64,000 nt of DNA from Roseisolibacter agri (GCF_030159095.1 NZ_BRXS01000005.1:1-64000), one strand, 5' to 3'. Positions 45,017-55,503 are shown, numbered from the stretch's first letter. Notes: generated by a model from the letters alone, not told the origin. Translations and numbers: made by a program.

Positions 45017-45947
45017 CCCGCGCGATGCGGCCGCCGCGCTGCGCGCGCGACTCGTGCGGGCGCAGCGCGCGACCGGCGCATGGGGCGCGAGCGAGCAGGG
45101 GCCCGACGCGGTCGAGCCGTCGGCGCTCGCCGCGCTCGCGCTGCACGCGGGCGGCGACGCGACCGGGTCCGGCCCGACGCCGGCCGCGCGCGCGACCGCG
45201 TGGCTGCTCGCGCGCCAGCGGCCCGACGGCAGCTGGCCCGCCACCACGCAGGTCGACGCGCCCAGCTGGGCCGGCGGCGTCGCGCTGCTCGCGCTGGCGC
45301 GCCTCGGCGCCGATCGCGCGGCGGTCGCGCGCGGCGCGGCGTGGCTCGCGGCGCGCGAGGCGAACACGTTCGACCTGTCCACGCGCCTGCTCTTCCGCTT
45401 CCAGAAGTGGCGCGGCGCGCCGGTGCCCACCGAGCTCGATGCGACGCTCAGCGGCTGGCCGTGGATCGACGGCACGTTCGGCTGGGTCGAGCCGACGGCC
45501 GTCGCGCTGCTCGCGCTGCGGGCCGCCGGCGCGCGCGACGACCACGCGGCCGACCGCATCGCGATGGGCCGGCGCATGCTGATCGACCGCGCGGTGCCGG
45601 GCGGCGGCTGGAACTACGGCAACACGAAGGTCCTCGGCCAGGACGTGGCGCCCTATCCCGACACGACGGCGTGGGCGCTGCTCGCGCTGCGCGGCGCGCC
45701 CGGCGCCGATGCCGTCGTGCGCTCCGGCCTCGCGCGGCTGCCCGCGCTGCTCGCGGAGACGCGCTCGTCGCTGGCACGCGCGCTGTCCGCGCTCGCGCTG
45801 CGCGCGCACGGCGCCTCCGACGCCGGCGTGCGCGTCGCGCTCGCGGCGCGCGTGATCGACGCGCCGCCCGCCGACGTCCGCACGCAGGCGCTGGCGCTGC
45901 TCGCCCTGGCCGGCCCGCCCACCCCGTTCCACCCGTCCGGAGCCTGA
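45009..45947 (+). CDS. Alpha/alpha-toroid protein (prenyltransferase/squalene-cyclase repeat)
   Basis: 312 residues built of helical repeats with QW-like motifs: LLARQRPDGSWPATTQVDAPSW, PWIDGTFGWVEPTAVALLAL, GGGWNYGNTKVLGQDVAPYPDTTAWALLAL. This is the terpene-cyclase/prenyltransferase-beta toroid fold. The DxDD and aromatic-rich active site of squalene-hopene cyclases is not seen, and the protein is half their length, so cyclisation is doubtful. It has no signal peptide. GTG at 45009 overlaps the preceding glycosyltransferase. Placement between GT-C enzymes and a DUF362 protein suggests a role with a polyprenyl or lipid carrier; this is inference. Confidence 0.78.
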   Translation: MPDPRDAAAALRARLVRAQRATGAWGASEQGPDAVEPSALAALALHAGGDATGSGPTPAARATAWLLARQRPDGSWPATTQVDAPSWAGGVALLALARLGADRAAVARGAAWLAAREANTFDLSTRLLFRFQKWRGAPVPTELDATLSGWPWIDGTFGWVEPTAVALLALRAAGARDDHAADRIAMGRRMLIDRAVPGGGWNYGNTKVLGQDVAPYPDTTAWALLALRGAPGADAVVRSGLARLPALLAETRSSLARALSALALRAHGASDAGVRVALAARVIDAPPADVRTQALALLALAGPPTPFHPSGA

Positions 45948-45949
45948 CG

Positions 45950-46984
45950 TTGGCCTTCACCCGCCGCCAGTTCGTCGGCACCGTCGCCACCGGCGTGGTG
46001 GCCGGCGCCGTCCTCGCGCCGCTCGTCGCGCGCGCGCCGCAGCGCGAGCGCGAGGCGCGCTGGGGGCGCGACGCGTACGTGAAGCCGCCGCGCTCGCGCG
46101 TCGCGATCGTGCGCGCCGACGCGTACGACGACCGCCTGGACGCCGCGCTGCGCGAGGGGCTCGCGCTCTTCCCGCTCGACGTGCGCGGCCGCCGCGTGGT
46201 GCTCAAGCCCAACCTCGTCGAGTTCGATCCGGCGGGCGTCATCAACACGCACCCCGCGCTCGTCGCCGCGGCGGCGCGCGTCTTCCGCTCGATGGACGCG
46301 CGCGAGGTGATCGTGGCCGAGGGGCCGGGGCATCGTCGCGACAACGAGTACCTGCTCGATGCGTCCGGGCTCGGCGCCGCGCTCGAGGACGCGGGCGTGC
46401 GCTACGTGGACCTCAACGTCGACGGCGTGCGCCGCGTCGCGACGCGGTCGCGGTTCACGGGGCTGTCGGAGCTCTGGCTCCCCGAGACGGTCGCCGGCGC
46501 CGACCTGTTCGTCTCGATGCCGAAGCTCAAGACGCACCACTGGGCCGGCGCCACGCTGTCGATGAAGAACCTGTTCGGCATCATGCCCGGCACGCACTAC
46601 GGCTGGCCGAAGAACGTGCTGCACGTGAAGGGGATCCCCAACAGCATCGTCGACATCAACGCCGCGCTGCCGGTGCGCCGCTTCGCCATCGTCGACGGCA
46701 TCGTCGGCATGGAGGGGAACGGCCCGATCCAGGGCACGGCGCGGAAGAGCGGGCTGCTCGCGTTCGGCGAGGACCCGGTCGCGGTGGACGCGACGTGCGC
46801 GCGGCTGATGACGCTCGAGCCGTCGCGCATGGACTACCTCGCCGACGCGGGCGCCTTCCTCGGCAACGTCGAGATCGAGCGCATCGAGCAGGTGGGCGAG
46901 TCGCTCGACCGCTTCCGCCAGGACTTCGCGGTGCTCGACCGCTTCCAGTCGCTCAAGCCCGCGCGCCATGACCTCGCCCGCTGA
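45950..46984 (+). CDS. DUF362 protein with twin-arginine signal
   Basis: 344 residues. A TTG start at 45950, two bases after the previous stop, gives an N-terminus of AFTRRQFVGTVATGVVAGAV. This is a good Tat signal (T-R-R-x-F, then a hydrophobic h-region), implying folded export, usually with a cofactor. The DUF362 core follows: VVLKPNLVEF, INTHPALVAA, VIVAEGPGHRRDN, VSMPKLKTHHWAGATLSMKNLFG, IVDGIVGMEGNGPIQG and AVDATCARLM. Some DUF362 proteins carry Fe-S clusters, but no CxxCxxC ferredoxin motif is present here. The function is unknown. It overlaps the GT2 gene by 17 bases. Confidence 0.85.
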   Translation: MAFTRRQFVGTVATGVVAGAVLAPLVARAPQREREARWGRDAYVKPPRSRVAIVRADAYDDRLDAALREGLALFPLDVRGRRVVLKPNLVEFDPAGVINTHPALVAAAARVFRSMDAREVIVAEGPGHRRDNEYLLDASGLGAALEDAGVRYVDLNVDGVRRVATRSRFTGLSELWLPETVAGADLFVSMPKLKTHHWAGATLSMKNLFGIMPGTHYGWPKNVLHVKGIPNSIVDINAALPVRRFAIVDGIVGMEGNGPIQGTARKSGLLAFGEDPVAVDATCARLMTLEPSRMDYLADAGAFLGNVEIERIEQVGESLDRFRQDFAVLDRFQSLKPARHDLAR

Positions 46985-47795
46985 CGCGCCGTCAGTCGCG
47001 CTCGTCGTGCCGTGCTACAACGAGGCGCGGCGGCTCGACGTCGCGGCGTTCGCGCGCGCGCTCGACGCATCGCCCGCGCTGCGCCTCCTGTTCGTCGACG
47101 ACGGCAGCACCGACGACACGCGCGCGGTGCTCGACGCGATGGCGTCGGCGCACGCCGATCGGGTCGCGGTGCTCGCGCTGCCGCGCAACGGCGGCAAGGC
47201 GGGCGCGGTGTGGTCGGGCCTCCGGCACGTGCTGGCCGAGTCGCCGGCGACGCGCGCCGCGTACGTCGGGTACTGGGACGCGGACCTCTCGACGCCGCTC
47301 GCGGCGCTGCCCGAGCTGGTGGCGGTGCTGCGCGCGCGCGCGGCCTGTCACGCGGTCCTCGGCTCGCGCGTGCGGCTGCTCGGGCGGCGCATCGCGCGGC
47401 GGCTGGCGCGGCACTACCTCGGGCGCGTGTGGGCCACCGCGGCGTCGGTCGTGCTCGGGATGCCCGTCTACGACACGCAGTGCGGCGCGAAGCTGTTCCG
47501 CGTCGCGGGGCCGCTGACCGCGGCGCTGGAGGCGCCGTTCCTCTCGCGCTGGGCGTTCGACGTCGAGCTGCTGGCGCGGCTGCACGCCGCGACCGCGGGC
47601 CAGGACGTCGACGAGAGCTTCGTCGAGCACCCGCTCGCCGAGTGGCGCGACGTCGCGGGCTCCAAGCTCACGATGGGCGCCGCGCTGCGCTCGGGGCTCG
47701 ACCTCGCGCGCATCGCGTGGCGCGTGCGGCGCGGCGCGCGGCGCGCGGTCAGTCCGGTCGTCGACCGACCGCCAGCACCGACAGGCCCGCGCTGA
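46968..47795 (+). CDS. GT2 glycosyltransferase, polyprenyl-phosphate-sugar synthase type
   Basis: Cytoplasmic-face glycosyltransferase of 275 residues. The GT-A fold is shown by LVVPCYNEARRLD, LLFVDDGSTDDT, NGGKAGAVWSGLRH, and the DxD motif in YWDADLSTPL (about 98-100). DTQCGAKLFR is typical of dolichol-phosphate-mannose synthase-like enzymes (DPM1/GtrB). Such enzymes load a sugar onto polyprenyl phosphate, the donor for GT-C transferases such as those surrounding it. There is no membrane domain apart from an Arg-rich C-terminal helix. ATG overlaps the DUF362 gene; the 3' end overlaps the convergent methyltransferase gene by 47 bases. Confidence 0.87.
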   Translation: MTSPADAPSVALVVPCYNEARRLDVAAFARALDASPALRLLFVDDGSTDDTRAVLDAMASAHADRVAVLALPRNGGKAGAVWSGLRHVLAESPATRAAYVGYWDADLSTPLAALPELVAVLRARAACHAVLGSRVRLLGRRIARRLARHYLGRVWATAASVVLGMPVYDTQCGAKLFRVAGPLTAALEAPFLSRWAFDVELLARLHAATAGQDVDESFVEHPLAEWRDVAGSKLTMGAALRSGLDLARIAWRVRRGARRAVSPVVDRPPAPTGPR

Positions 47796-48525
47796 AGCCG
47801 CCCGACGTGGTCGCGCGCGCGAGGCGCGTGCGCTCCGACAGGAAGACGCGCTCCAGCAGGCGGTTGATCGGCGCGGGCGGGACGCGCGTGTCGGCGTCGG
47901 CCTCCAGGCCGAAGGCCCGCTCGACCAGGCGCACGGTCGCGACCAGCGGGAAGAGCCGCGCGTTGTAGTACGTCAGCAGCTCGGGGAGGAAGCCGGCCTC
48001 CGTGAGCCGCGCCGCCAGCTCCTCGCGCCGGTAGCGCCGGCGGTGCTGGTGCACCTCGTCGTGCCGTGACCAGAGCCACCGGAACGCGGGCACCGTCGCC
48101 ACCACGACGCCGCCCGGCCGCAGCGCGTCGAACGCCAGTCGCAGCGCGCCCGCGTCGTCGTCGAGGTGCTCCAGCACGTCGAAGAAGCCCACGCCGGCGA
48201 AGTGCCGCTGCGGCAGCGTCGCGATCGCGTCCACGCCGCCCTCGGTCAGCCGGCGCAGCCCGCGCGCGCGCCCGCGCGCCACCGACTCCGCGGACGGGTC
48301 GAGTCCCCACGGCTCGACCGCGCGCCCCAGCCGCTCCAGCAGCGAGCCCGTGCCGCAGCCGACGTCGAGGAAGGGCGCGCCGTCGGGCACGAACCGCGTC
48401 ACCGTCCGCGCGATCAGCTCGCGTCGGGCGCGGAACCACCAGTGCTGGTGCTCGCGCTCGAAGATGAAGTCGTAGGCGGCGGCGTCCACGATGGGGCAGA
48501 GGATGACGGATCGCTCCGGCGACAC
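47749..48525 (-). CDS. Class I SAM-dependent methyltransferase
   Basis: 258 residues. It starts with the FEREHQHWWFRARRELI segment typical of methyltransferases in polysaccharide clusters, then SAM motif I (FLDVGCGTGSLLERLG, ~53-68), GLDPS and FFDVLEHLDDD. LRPGGVVVATVPAFRWLWSRHDEVHQHRRRY follows, the HDxxxxHxRRY signature of this subgroup. Probable substrates are sugars or lipid-linked glycans. GTG at 48525 is the only in-frame start of suitable length. It runs opposite to the operon and ends inside the GT2 gene, an unusual 47-base convergent overlap. Confidence 0.85.
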   Translation of the reverse strand: MSPERSVILCPIVDAAAYDFIFEREHQHWWFRARRELIARTVTRFVPDGAPFLDVGCGTGSLLERLGRAVEPWGLDPSAESVARGRARGLRRLTEGGVDAIATLPQRHFAGVGFFDVLEHLDDDAGALRLAFDALRPGGVVVATVPAFRWLWSRHDEVHQHRRRYRREELAARLTEAGFLPELLTYYNARLFPLVATVRLVERAFGLEADADTRVPPAPINRLLERVFLSERTRLARATTSGGFSAGLSVLAVGRRPD

Positions 48526-48647
48526 TCGACGACGCCGGCCGTCGCGGAAGGCAACTTACACCGCGGCCGTCGCCGTCCGCACAGGCACACGCACACGCGT
48601 CCCGCGCGCTGGCGTGACCCCGACCCGCGGCCTATCGTCCCGGGCCG

Positions 48648-49733
48648 ATGCCCAGCGAGGTCCATCCCTCCCCCGCGCCCGGACCGCGTCCCACCCGCCG
48701 CGCGCGACTCGCCGTCGCCTGCCTCGCGGCCGTGTGGGGCGTGCTGTGCCTGTGGCAGATGGAGCGCGCGACCAAGGGGCGCCCCGCCGACTTCGACGTC
48801 GTGTGGAACGGCGCGCGCGTGATGCTCGAGGGCCGCAACCCGTACGCGGCGATCTGCCACGGGTGCGAGATCGAGTGGAACGACCACCTCTACTATCCGG
48901 GCACCGCGCTCGTCGCGGTCGCGCCGCTCACGGTCGTGCCGCTGCCGATCGCGCGCATGATCTGGGTGGGCGGCGCGGCGGCGCTGCTCTGCTTCGGGCT
49001 CACGCGCGACGGGTGGCACCGCCTGCCGCTCTTCCTCAGCACGCCCTTCTTCAACGCCGCCGGCGGCGGCCAGTGGTCGGTGCTGCTGACGGCGGCGGTC
49101 CTCTTCCCGACGCTGAGCCTCCTCGCGGCGATGAAGCCGACGCTCGGCACCGCGATCTTCCTGGCGTCGCCCACGCAGCGCGCGCAGCTGATCGCGATCG
49201 GGGGCGGCGTGGCGGTGCTGCTCGCGAGCCTCGCCGTCCGGCCGACGTGGCCGATGGAATGGCTCGCGGTCATCGGCGACACGCCGCACTACTCCGCGCC
49301 CGTGTCGCACCTGGCGGTCGGCGGTCCGCTGGTGCTGCTCGCGCTGCTGCGCTGGCGCCGCCCGGAGGCGCGCCTGCTCACCGGCCTCGCGTGCGTCCCG
49401 CAGTCCACGCTCGTGTACGAGGGCCTCTACCTGCTGCTCGTGCCGCGCACGCTGCGCGGCGTCACGCTGATGGCGATCGCGTCGTTCGGCGCGTCCTGGC
49501 TCCAGGACCGCATCGCCGAGCGGGCGACGGACACCGTGTCGCTGCAGTGGACGGCGGGCAACGTGCTGGTGCTCTTCTTCTACCTCCCTGCGCTCGTGCT
49601 CGTGCTGCGCCGCCCGAACGAGGGCGAGGTGCCGCGCTGGCTGGACGTCCTCGTGACGCGCGCGACGGGATGGCTCGGACGTCGCCGCGCCGCCGGACGC
49701 GCGCCGCGTGGGCGCGCGTACGACGATGCCTGA
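48648..49733 (+). CDS. GT87-like (GT-C) membrane glycosyltransferase, paralogue 3
   Basis: 361 residues, polytopic. The first loop has ADFDVVWNGARVMLEGRNPYA with the likely catalytic Asp, then a CHGC pair and [62 protein letters not shown] and a final RRPNEGEVPRW tail follow. ATG at 48648 lies nine bases after TATCGT, a possible -10, so the transcript could be leaderless. It overlaps paralogue 4 by eight bases. The CHGC pair is unique among the eight and lies in the loop expected to face outward. Confidence 0.82.
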   Translation: MPSEVHPSPAPGPRPTRRARLAVACLAAVWGVLCLWQMERATKGRPADFDVVWNGARVMLEGRNPYAAICHGCEIEWNDHLYYPGTALVAVAPLTVVPLPIARMIWVGGAAALLCFGLTRDGWHRLPLFLSTPFFNAAGGGQWSVLLTAAVLFPTLSLLAAMKPTLGTAIFLASPTQRAQLIAIGGGVAVLLASLAVRPTWPMEWLAVIGDTPHYSAPVSHLAVGGPLVLLALLRWRRPEARLLTGLACVPQSTLVYEGLYLLLVPRTLRGVTLMAIASFGASWLQDRIAERATDTVSLQWTAGNVLVLFFYLPALVLVLRRPNEGEVPRWLDVLVTRATGWLGRRRAAGRAPRGRAYDDA

Positions 49734-50739
49734 GGCGCGCGCGTCGCCGAGCGTCCGCGCGCGCCTCGTCGTCGCGCTGCTGATGGGCGTGTGGGCGGTC
49801 CTGCTGATGCTCGGCTTCGGCGCCGTGACGCATCGCGCCACCGACTTCGACGTCGTGTGGCATGGCGCGCGGCTCTTCCTCGACGGACAGGACCCGTGGC
49901 TGCTGATCGGGCCGGGCCGGCGCGTCGCGTGGCCGTCGCCGCTGTACTATCCGGCCCCCGCGCTGCTCGCGCTCGCGCCGCTCGCCGCGCTGCCGCTCGA
50001 CGTCGCGCGCGCCCTGTTCGTCGGCGGCGCCGCGGCGCTGCTCGCGTGGGCGGTGACGCGCGAGGCGTGGTGGCGGCTGCTGGTGTTCGTCAGCGTCCCG
50101 TTCTACCACGCCGCGGTGAGCGGCCAGTGGTCGGTGCTCGTGGCCGCGGCCTTCTTCCTCTGGCCGCTCGGTCTCCTCGCGGTGCTCAAGCCGACCGTGG
50201 GGCTGGCCACGGTCGCCGCGTCGCTGTCGTTCCGCGCGTACCTCGTGGCCGCCGTCGCGGGCGTCGTGCTGCTGGCGGCCAGCTTCGCGCTCGCGCCCGA
50301 CTGGCTCACCGCGTGGCGCGCGGCCACCGCGCAGGCGCCGCACATGTCGGCGCCCGTCGCGCACTGGCGCGTGGGTGGGCCGCTGGTGCTGCTCGCGCTG
50401 CTGCGCTGGCGACGGCCCGAGGCGCGCTGGCTGGTGGCGCTGGCGTGCGTGCCGCAGTCGACGGTGCCGTACGAGGCCGTGTACCACATGGTGATGCCGG
50501 CCTCGCGCGTCGCCGCGCTGGCGATGACCGTGCTGTCGTACGCCGCGGGCTACGCGCACTACCGCATCGTGCAGGTGGCGACGAGCACGCAGCAGCTGCA
50601 GTACCTCGCCGGTGACGCGCTCGTGCTCTTCTACTATCTCCCGACGCTCGTGCTGGTGCTGCGCCGCCCGAACGAGGGGAGCGTGCCGCGCTGGCCGTCG
50701 CGCCTCAGGCGCGCGCGGGACGCGGCACCCATCGCTTGA
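49726..50739 (+). CDS. GT87-like (GT-C) membrane glycosyltransferase, paralogue 4
   Basis: 337 residues. It is most like paralogue 3: [88 protein letters not shown] and RRPNEGSVPRW. Residue Asp in TDFD is the candidate base. ATG at 49726 is used; an in-frame GTG at 49708 would add six residues. The 3' end overlaps the convergent acyltransferase gene by 35 bases, another sign of close packing. Paralogues 3 and 4 form a second tandem pair. Confidence 0.82.
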   Translation: MPEARASPSVRARLVVALLMGVWAVLLMLGFGAVTHRATDFDVVWHGARLFLDGQDPWLLIGPGRRVAWPSPLYYPAPALLALAPLAALPLDVARALFVGGAAALLAWAVTREAWWRLLVFVSVPFYHAAVSGQWSVLVAAAFFLWPLGLLAVLKPTVGLATVAASLSFRAYLVAAVAGVVLLAASFALAPDWLTAWRAATAQAPHMSAPVAHWRVGGPLVLLALLRWRRPEARWLVALACVPQSTVPYEAVYHMVMPASRVAALAMTVLSYAAGYAHYRIVQVATSTQQLQYLAGDALVLFYYLPTLVLVLRRPNEGSVPRWPSRLRRARDAAPIA

Positions 50740-51922
50740 GCGCCAGCCACGGACGCTCCCACAGCCGCCAGCTGAGCAGCGCGGCCACGAACGTGACGGC
50801 GTACCCGGTCCAGAAGATCGCGGCGAGCGAGGTGCCGGGGCGCCACGCCACCGCGGCGCAGCTGACGAGGAAGATCGCGGGCAGGTGGAACACGTACAGC
50901 CCGTAGCTGATGCGCCCCACCGCGCGCAGCGGGCGCACGGTGAGGATCCGGGCGAGCGGCGTCTCCGGGCCGTGCGCGACGACCGCGAGCACCAGCGCAC
51001 CCCAGACGCAGACCACCGTCGGCACGCCGACCACCTGCAGGAGCTCGGGGTCGAGCTGCGTCACCCAGGTCAGCAGCGCGTGACACGCGAGGGCGGCGAT
51101 CACCAGCCGCACCGGCGAGTCCGCGAGTGGCGCGGTCCAGCGGCGCAGCCGGGCCCACGCCTCCGGCACGTCGCGCAGCGCCGCCAGGCCGGCGCCGACG
51201 GCCAGCCCCTCCAGCCGCGTGAACGGCAGGACCGCGAGCGGGAAGCTCACGCCGACCACGGTCAGCAGGATGCGCAGCAGCGCGCTGCCGACGGCGAGGG
51301 CGCCGCAGGTCCGCGCGAGCGCCCGCCCGTGCAGCCGCTGCACGACGAACGGCCACACGAGGTAGAACTGCTCCTCCAGGGCCAGCGACCAGAACGTCCC
51401 GGTACCGTACGCCCCCGTGTCCCCGGACGGGTGGACGATGAGGTACCAGTTGAACGTGTGCGTCCAGTACCACGGCATCGCGCGGCGGAACTCCGCGGCG
51501 TCCCCCGGCTGGAACGCGGGCCAGCCGTACGCGAGCACGCTCAGGCCGGCCAGCACGAGGAAGTAGAGCGGCCAGATGCGCAGCGCGCGGCGCGCGAAGA
51601 ACGCGGGCAGCGCGCCCGCGCGTCCGCGATCCTCGAGCAGGATGCGCGTGATGAGCCACCCCGACAGGACGAAGAAGAGGTCGACGCCGGACCAGCCGAA
51701 GCGGGCCATCGCGACCGGCAGGCGCGCCCACCCCGACGCCTCGAGGTTCGCGACGCCGTGCACGAGCATGACGAGCAGGATGGCGATCCCGCGCACGCCG
51801 TCGAGCGCGTCGACGTGCCCCTGCGAGCCCGCGCCGGTCGGCGGCGCGTCCACGGAGCGCGGTGGCGCCGGGACGGGCGCGCGCGGCACGCGCCGCGTCG
51901 TGGACGGCGTGGCGGACGTCAT
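50705..51922 (-). CDS. OafA/YrhL-type membrane acyltransferase
   Basis: Integral membrane acyltransferase of 405 residues, family Acyltransferase 3, with about ten helices after a ~35-residue Pro-rich N-terminus. Motifs: HVDALDGVRGIAILLVMLVHGV (conserved His in the first helix), GWSGVDLFFVLSGWLITRILL, FFARRALRIWPLYFLV and FWSLALEEQFYLVWP (the conserved Glu pair). Members move acetyl or other acyl groups onto surface glycans. Start ATG 51922 overlaps the stop of the upstream glycosyltransferase gene by four bases. It fits as a decorating enzyme for the glycan made by this locus. Confidence 0.9.
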   Translation of the reverse strand: MTSATPSTTRRVPRAPVPAPPRSVDAPPTGAGSQGHVDALDGVRGIAILLVMLVHGVANLEASGWARLPVAMARFGWSGVDLFFVLSGWLITRILLEDRGRAGALPAFFARRALRIWPLYFLVLAGLSVLAYGWPAFQPGDAAEFRRAMPWYWTHTFNWYLIVHPSGDTGAYGTGTFWSLALEEQFYLVWPFVVQRLHGRALARTCGALAVGSALLRILLTVVGVSFPLAVLPFTRLEGLAVGAGLAALRDVPEAWARLRRWTAPLADSPVRLVIAALACHALLTWVTQLDPELLQVVGVPTVVCVWGALVLAVVAHGPETPLARILTVRPLRAVGRISYGLYVFHLPAIFLVSCAAVAWRPGTSLAAIFWTGYAVTFVAALLSWRLWERPWLALKRWVPRPARA

Positions 51923-52950
51923 GGCGCCGCCGTCGGAAGCCGGCCGCGCGTACGGAGCCAGTGCGCCGCGTCGGCGGCCCACGGCGGGACCGCCCCCACG
52001 TTCGGCCGCCGCAGCACGAGCACGAGTGCGGGCAGGAGCACGAGCGCCAGCAGCGCGTCCTGCGCGACGCCGACGCGGCGCGCCATCGCGACGTGCACGA
52101 CGAGCTGGTACTGCACCGCATAGGCGATCCACGTGCACGACACGAGCGCCAGCATCTGCACGCGGCTGCGCGGCACCAGCAGCAGCGGCACCAGCTCGTA
52201 CGGGGCCGGCGTGATGGGCACCAGCGCGGTCGCCAGGAGCACGCGCGCGTCGAGGCGCCGCCACCGCGAGAGCGCGAGCAGCAGCGGCCACGCGAGCGGC
52301 CGCACGATCAGCGGCCGCACGTGGGTCGCCGTGCTGACGGCGTGGAGCCAGCGGCCGATCCACGCCGGGTCGAGCCACAGGCTGACCGCGAGCAGCGCCA
52401 GGCCGACGATCGCGACGTCGCGCAGCAGGCGCGGCGACAGCGTCGCGAGCACCCATGCCAGGGCGGCCTGCGGCTTGAGGGCGAGCAGCCCGCCCGCGAC
52501 CGGGGTGAGCGCGGCGGCCGTCGTCAGCACCGACCACTGCGCCGCCCCCAGCGCGTCGATCACGCCGTAGCTGAGGAGGCCGAGCGGATGCCAGCGCGAG
52601 CGCCGCGCGAGCTGCCAGGTCAGCAGCGCGGCCGGCGCGGCGACGAACAGCGCGCGCGCCACCGGCAGCGGCAGCGCCGCCAGCGGGAGCACGGCGACGA
52701 CCGTGGTGAGCGGATAGTACAGGGGCCACTGGAAGCGGAACGCCGCGCCCGCGTGCGGGCCGATCGCCGCATACGGGTCGCCGCCGCTCCACAGCACGCG
52801 CGCCGCGAACCAGAGGTGGTCGAAGTCGCTCCGCGCATCCCCGTTGGGCGTGACGCGCTGGGCGCCGAACCAGACGAACGCCGCGGCCGCGAGACCGACG
52901 CCGAGGGCGAGCAGCAGCGGCCCGGAGGCGCGGGAGGAGCGTGGCGGCAC
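51919..52950 (-). CDS. GT87-like (GT-C) membrane glycosyltransferase, paralogue 5
   Basis: 343 residues from GTG 52950 (VPPRSSRASGPLL). This start aligns with MPPRD of paralogue 6; a longer GTG start at 53025 is possible. First loop: RSDFDHLWFAARVLWSGGDPYAAIGPHAG, then PLYYPLTTVVAVLPLAALPL. Later come AAQWSVLTTAAALTP, LKPQAALAWVLATL, SRWRRLDARVLLATALVP, APYELVPLLLVPR and the tail [11 protein letters not shown]. In this pair the CVPQ motif is replaced by ALVPI. It shares IGPHAG and APYELVPL with its neighbour, paralogue 6, so these are a third tandem pair, on the minus strand. Confidence 0.82.
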   Translation of the reverse strand: MPPRSSRASGPLLLALGVGLAAAAFVWFGAQRVTPNGDARSDFDHLWFAARVLWSGGDPYAAIGPHAGAAFRFQWPLYYPLTTVVAVLPLAALPLPVARALFVAAPAALLTWQLARRSRWHPLGLLSYGVIDALGAAQWSVLTTAAALTPVAGGLLALKPQAALAWVLATLSPRLLRDVAIVGLALLAVSLWLDPAWIGRWLHAVSTATHVRPLIVRPLAWPLLLALSRWRRLDARVLLATALVPITPAPYELVPLLLVPRSRVQMLALVSCTWIAYAVQYQLVVHVAMARRVGVAQDALLALVLLPALVLVLRRPNVGAVPPWAADAAHWLRTRGRLPTAAP

Positions 52951-53032
52951 GTTGGAGGGGCGGGAAGGCGGGAGGCGCCCCCCAATCTGCGCGTCCGCGC
53001 CGCATTGCACAGCCGCGCGGTCCACGCGGGCA

Positions 53033-54115
<1,083 letters not shown>

Positions 54116-54357
54116 CCGCGAGCAGGGCAGGGATGGGAGGTGGGTCGGGCGACGCGGTCGGGTGCCGCGGCCGGCGGCCGGCGGCGGCCGGCGCCGGCTG
54201 CGGGAACGCGGACGCGGCAAAGCATACGCGCCCGCGTCGCTGCCTGCTGGTGCATTCCGATGCGTCCCGCCATTCTGGTCGCGCAGCGCCGCGATGCCGG
54301 TGGCGTCGCTCCGGACCCACGCTTCCCCGCGCGCTCGTGATCGACGGTCGTCCCCAC

Positions 54358-55503
54358 ATGGACCACAGCCCCGGCGGCCAGGCGGCCCTGGTGGCGAGCA
54401 CGCGGGTGGCGCGCCGGTCGCGGCGGATGGGCGTCGCGGCGGCCGTCGCCCTCGCCGCCGCCGCGGTCACCTATCGGGCGCAGCTGCGGCTGGCCAGCGA
54501 GGGCGGACCCGCCGACCTGGCCGCGCCGCTGCGGGCGGCGGCGCTGTTCGCGCGCGGTGAGGACGTGTACGCGCTGTTCGGCCCGGGACGCGCGCTGGCG
54601 GCGCCGCTGAACTATCCGGCGACCTCGCTGCTCCCCCTCGTGCCGCTCGCCGACCTCCCGCTGCCGCTGGCCGCCGCGCTCTTCGTCGGCACGGGGATGG
54701 GCCTTGCCGCGTTCGCCAGCACGGCGAGCGCGTGGTGGCCGCTCTTCGCCCTGCTCAGCTGGCCGGCGCTGCTCGCGTGCCGCGCGGGCCAGTGGGCGCC
54801 GCTGCTCACGGCGGCGGCGCTGCTGCCGGGCGCGGGCTGGCTGCTGGCGTGCAAGCCGAACGTCGGCGTCGCGCTGGCCGTGCAGCGCCTCGATCGGCGG
54901 TGGTGGACGTGGACCGTCGTGGGTGGCGTCGCGCTGCTGGCCGCGACGCTGCTGCGGCGTCCCGATTGGCCGCTGATGTGGTGGCGCGCGCTGTCCGGGG
55001 CGGGCGACGCCGCGGCCGGGACGGCCCGCATGCGCGGCATCTTCCTCCTGCCCATCGCGAATCCGCTCGGGCCGCTGCTGCTGCTCGCGCTCGCGCGCTG
55101 GCGACGCCCCGAGGCGCGGCTGCTGCTCGCCCTCGCCTGCGTCCCGCAGGTGACGATGGGCTACGAGGTGCTCCCCCTGCTGGTCGCGCTGCCACGCAGC
55201 CGCGTTCAGGCCCTTGGCCTGGCGGTGGGATCGTGGCTGTTCGCCTTCGCGTACGCGCAGTGGGCGCTCGCCCCCACCGTCGTCGCCACGCTGTCGCGCG
55301 CGCGGTGGCTGCTCATCTTCTTCTTCTGGCTGCCGGGACTCGCGCTGGTGCTCGGTCGTCCCAACGTCGGCGCCGTGCCCGCATGGGTCGAGCGCGCCCT
55401 CGTGCGGTGGCGCGTGCCGGCCCGGCTGCGCGGCCGTCCCGCCGACGGCCCCGGCGCGCTCCTCGACTCCGATCCCCTCTCCTCCGCACCTCACGCTCCG
55501 TGA
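54358..55503 (+). CDS. GT87-like (GT-C) membrane glycosyltransferase, paralogue 7
   Basis: 381 residues. The first loop is the most diverged: [29 protein letters not shown]. Asp is kept (PADL) but the usual Trp and DPY are changed to AP-L and DVY. The rest conforms: [81 protein letters not shown] and [14 protein letters not shown] at 54358; an in-frame GTG at 54337 is an alternative. It overlaps the GT2 gene by four bases (GTGA), so donor synthesis and transfer are probably coupled. Confidence 0.82.
   Translation: MDHSPGGQAALVASTRVARRSRRMGVAAAVALAAAAVTYRAQLRLASEGGPADLAAPLRAAALFARGEDVYALFGPGRALAAPLNYPATSLLPLVPLADLPLPLAAALFVGTGMGLAAFASTASAWWPLFALLSWPALLACRAGQWAPLLTAAALLPGAGWLLACKPNVGVALAVQRLDRRWWTWTVVGGVALLAATLLRRPDWPLMWWRALSGAGDAAAGTARMRGIFLLPIANPLGPLLLLALARWRRPEARLLLALACVPQVTMGYEVLPLLVALPRSRVQALGLAVGSWLFAFAYAQWALAPTVVATLSRARWLLIFFFWLPGLALVLGRPNVGAVPAWVERALVRWRVPARLRGRPADGPGALLDSDPLSSAPHAP

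Noticed and set aside
45009-45947. Squalene-hopene cyclase and a hopanoid cluster
   Set aside because: The protein has QW-like repeats but is half the usual length and lacks the DxDD catalytic motif; no hpn genes are nearby.
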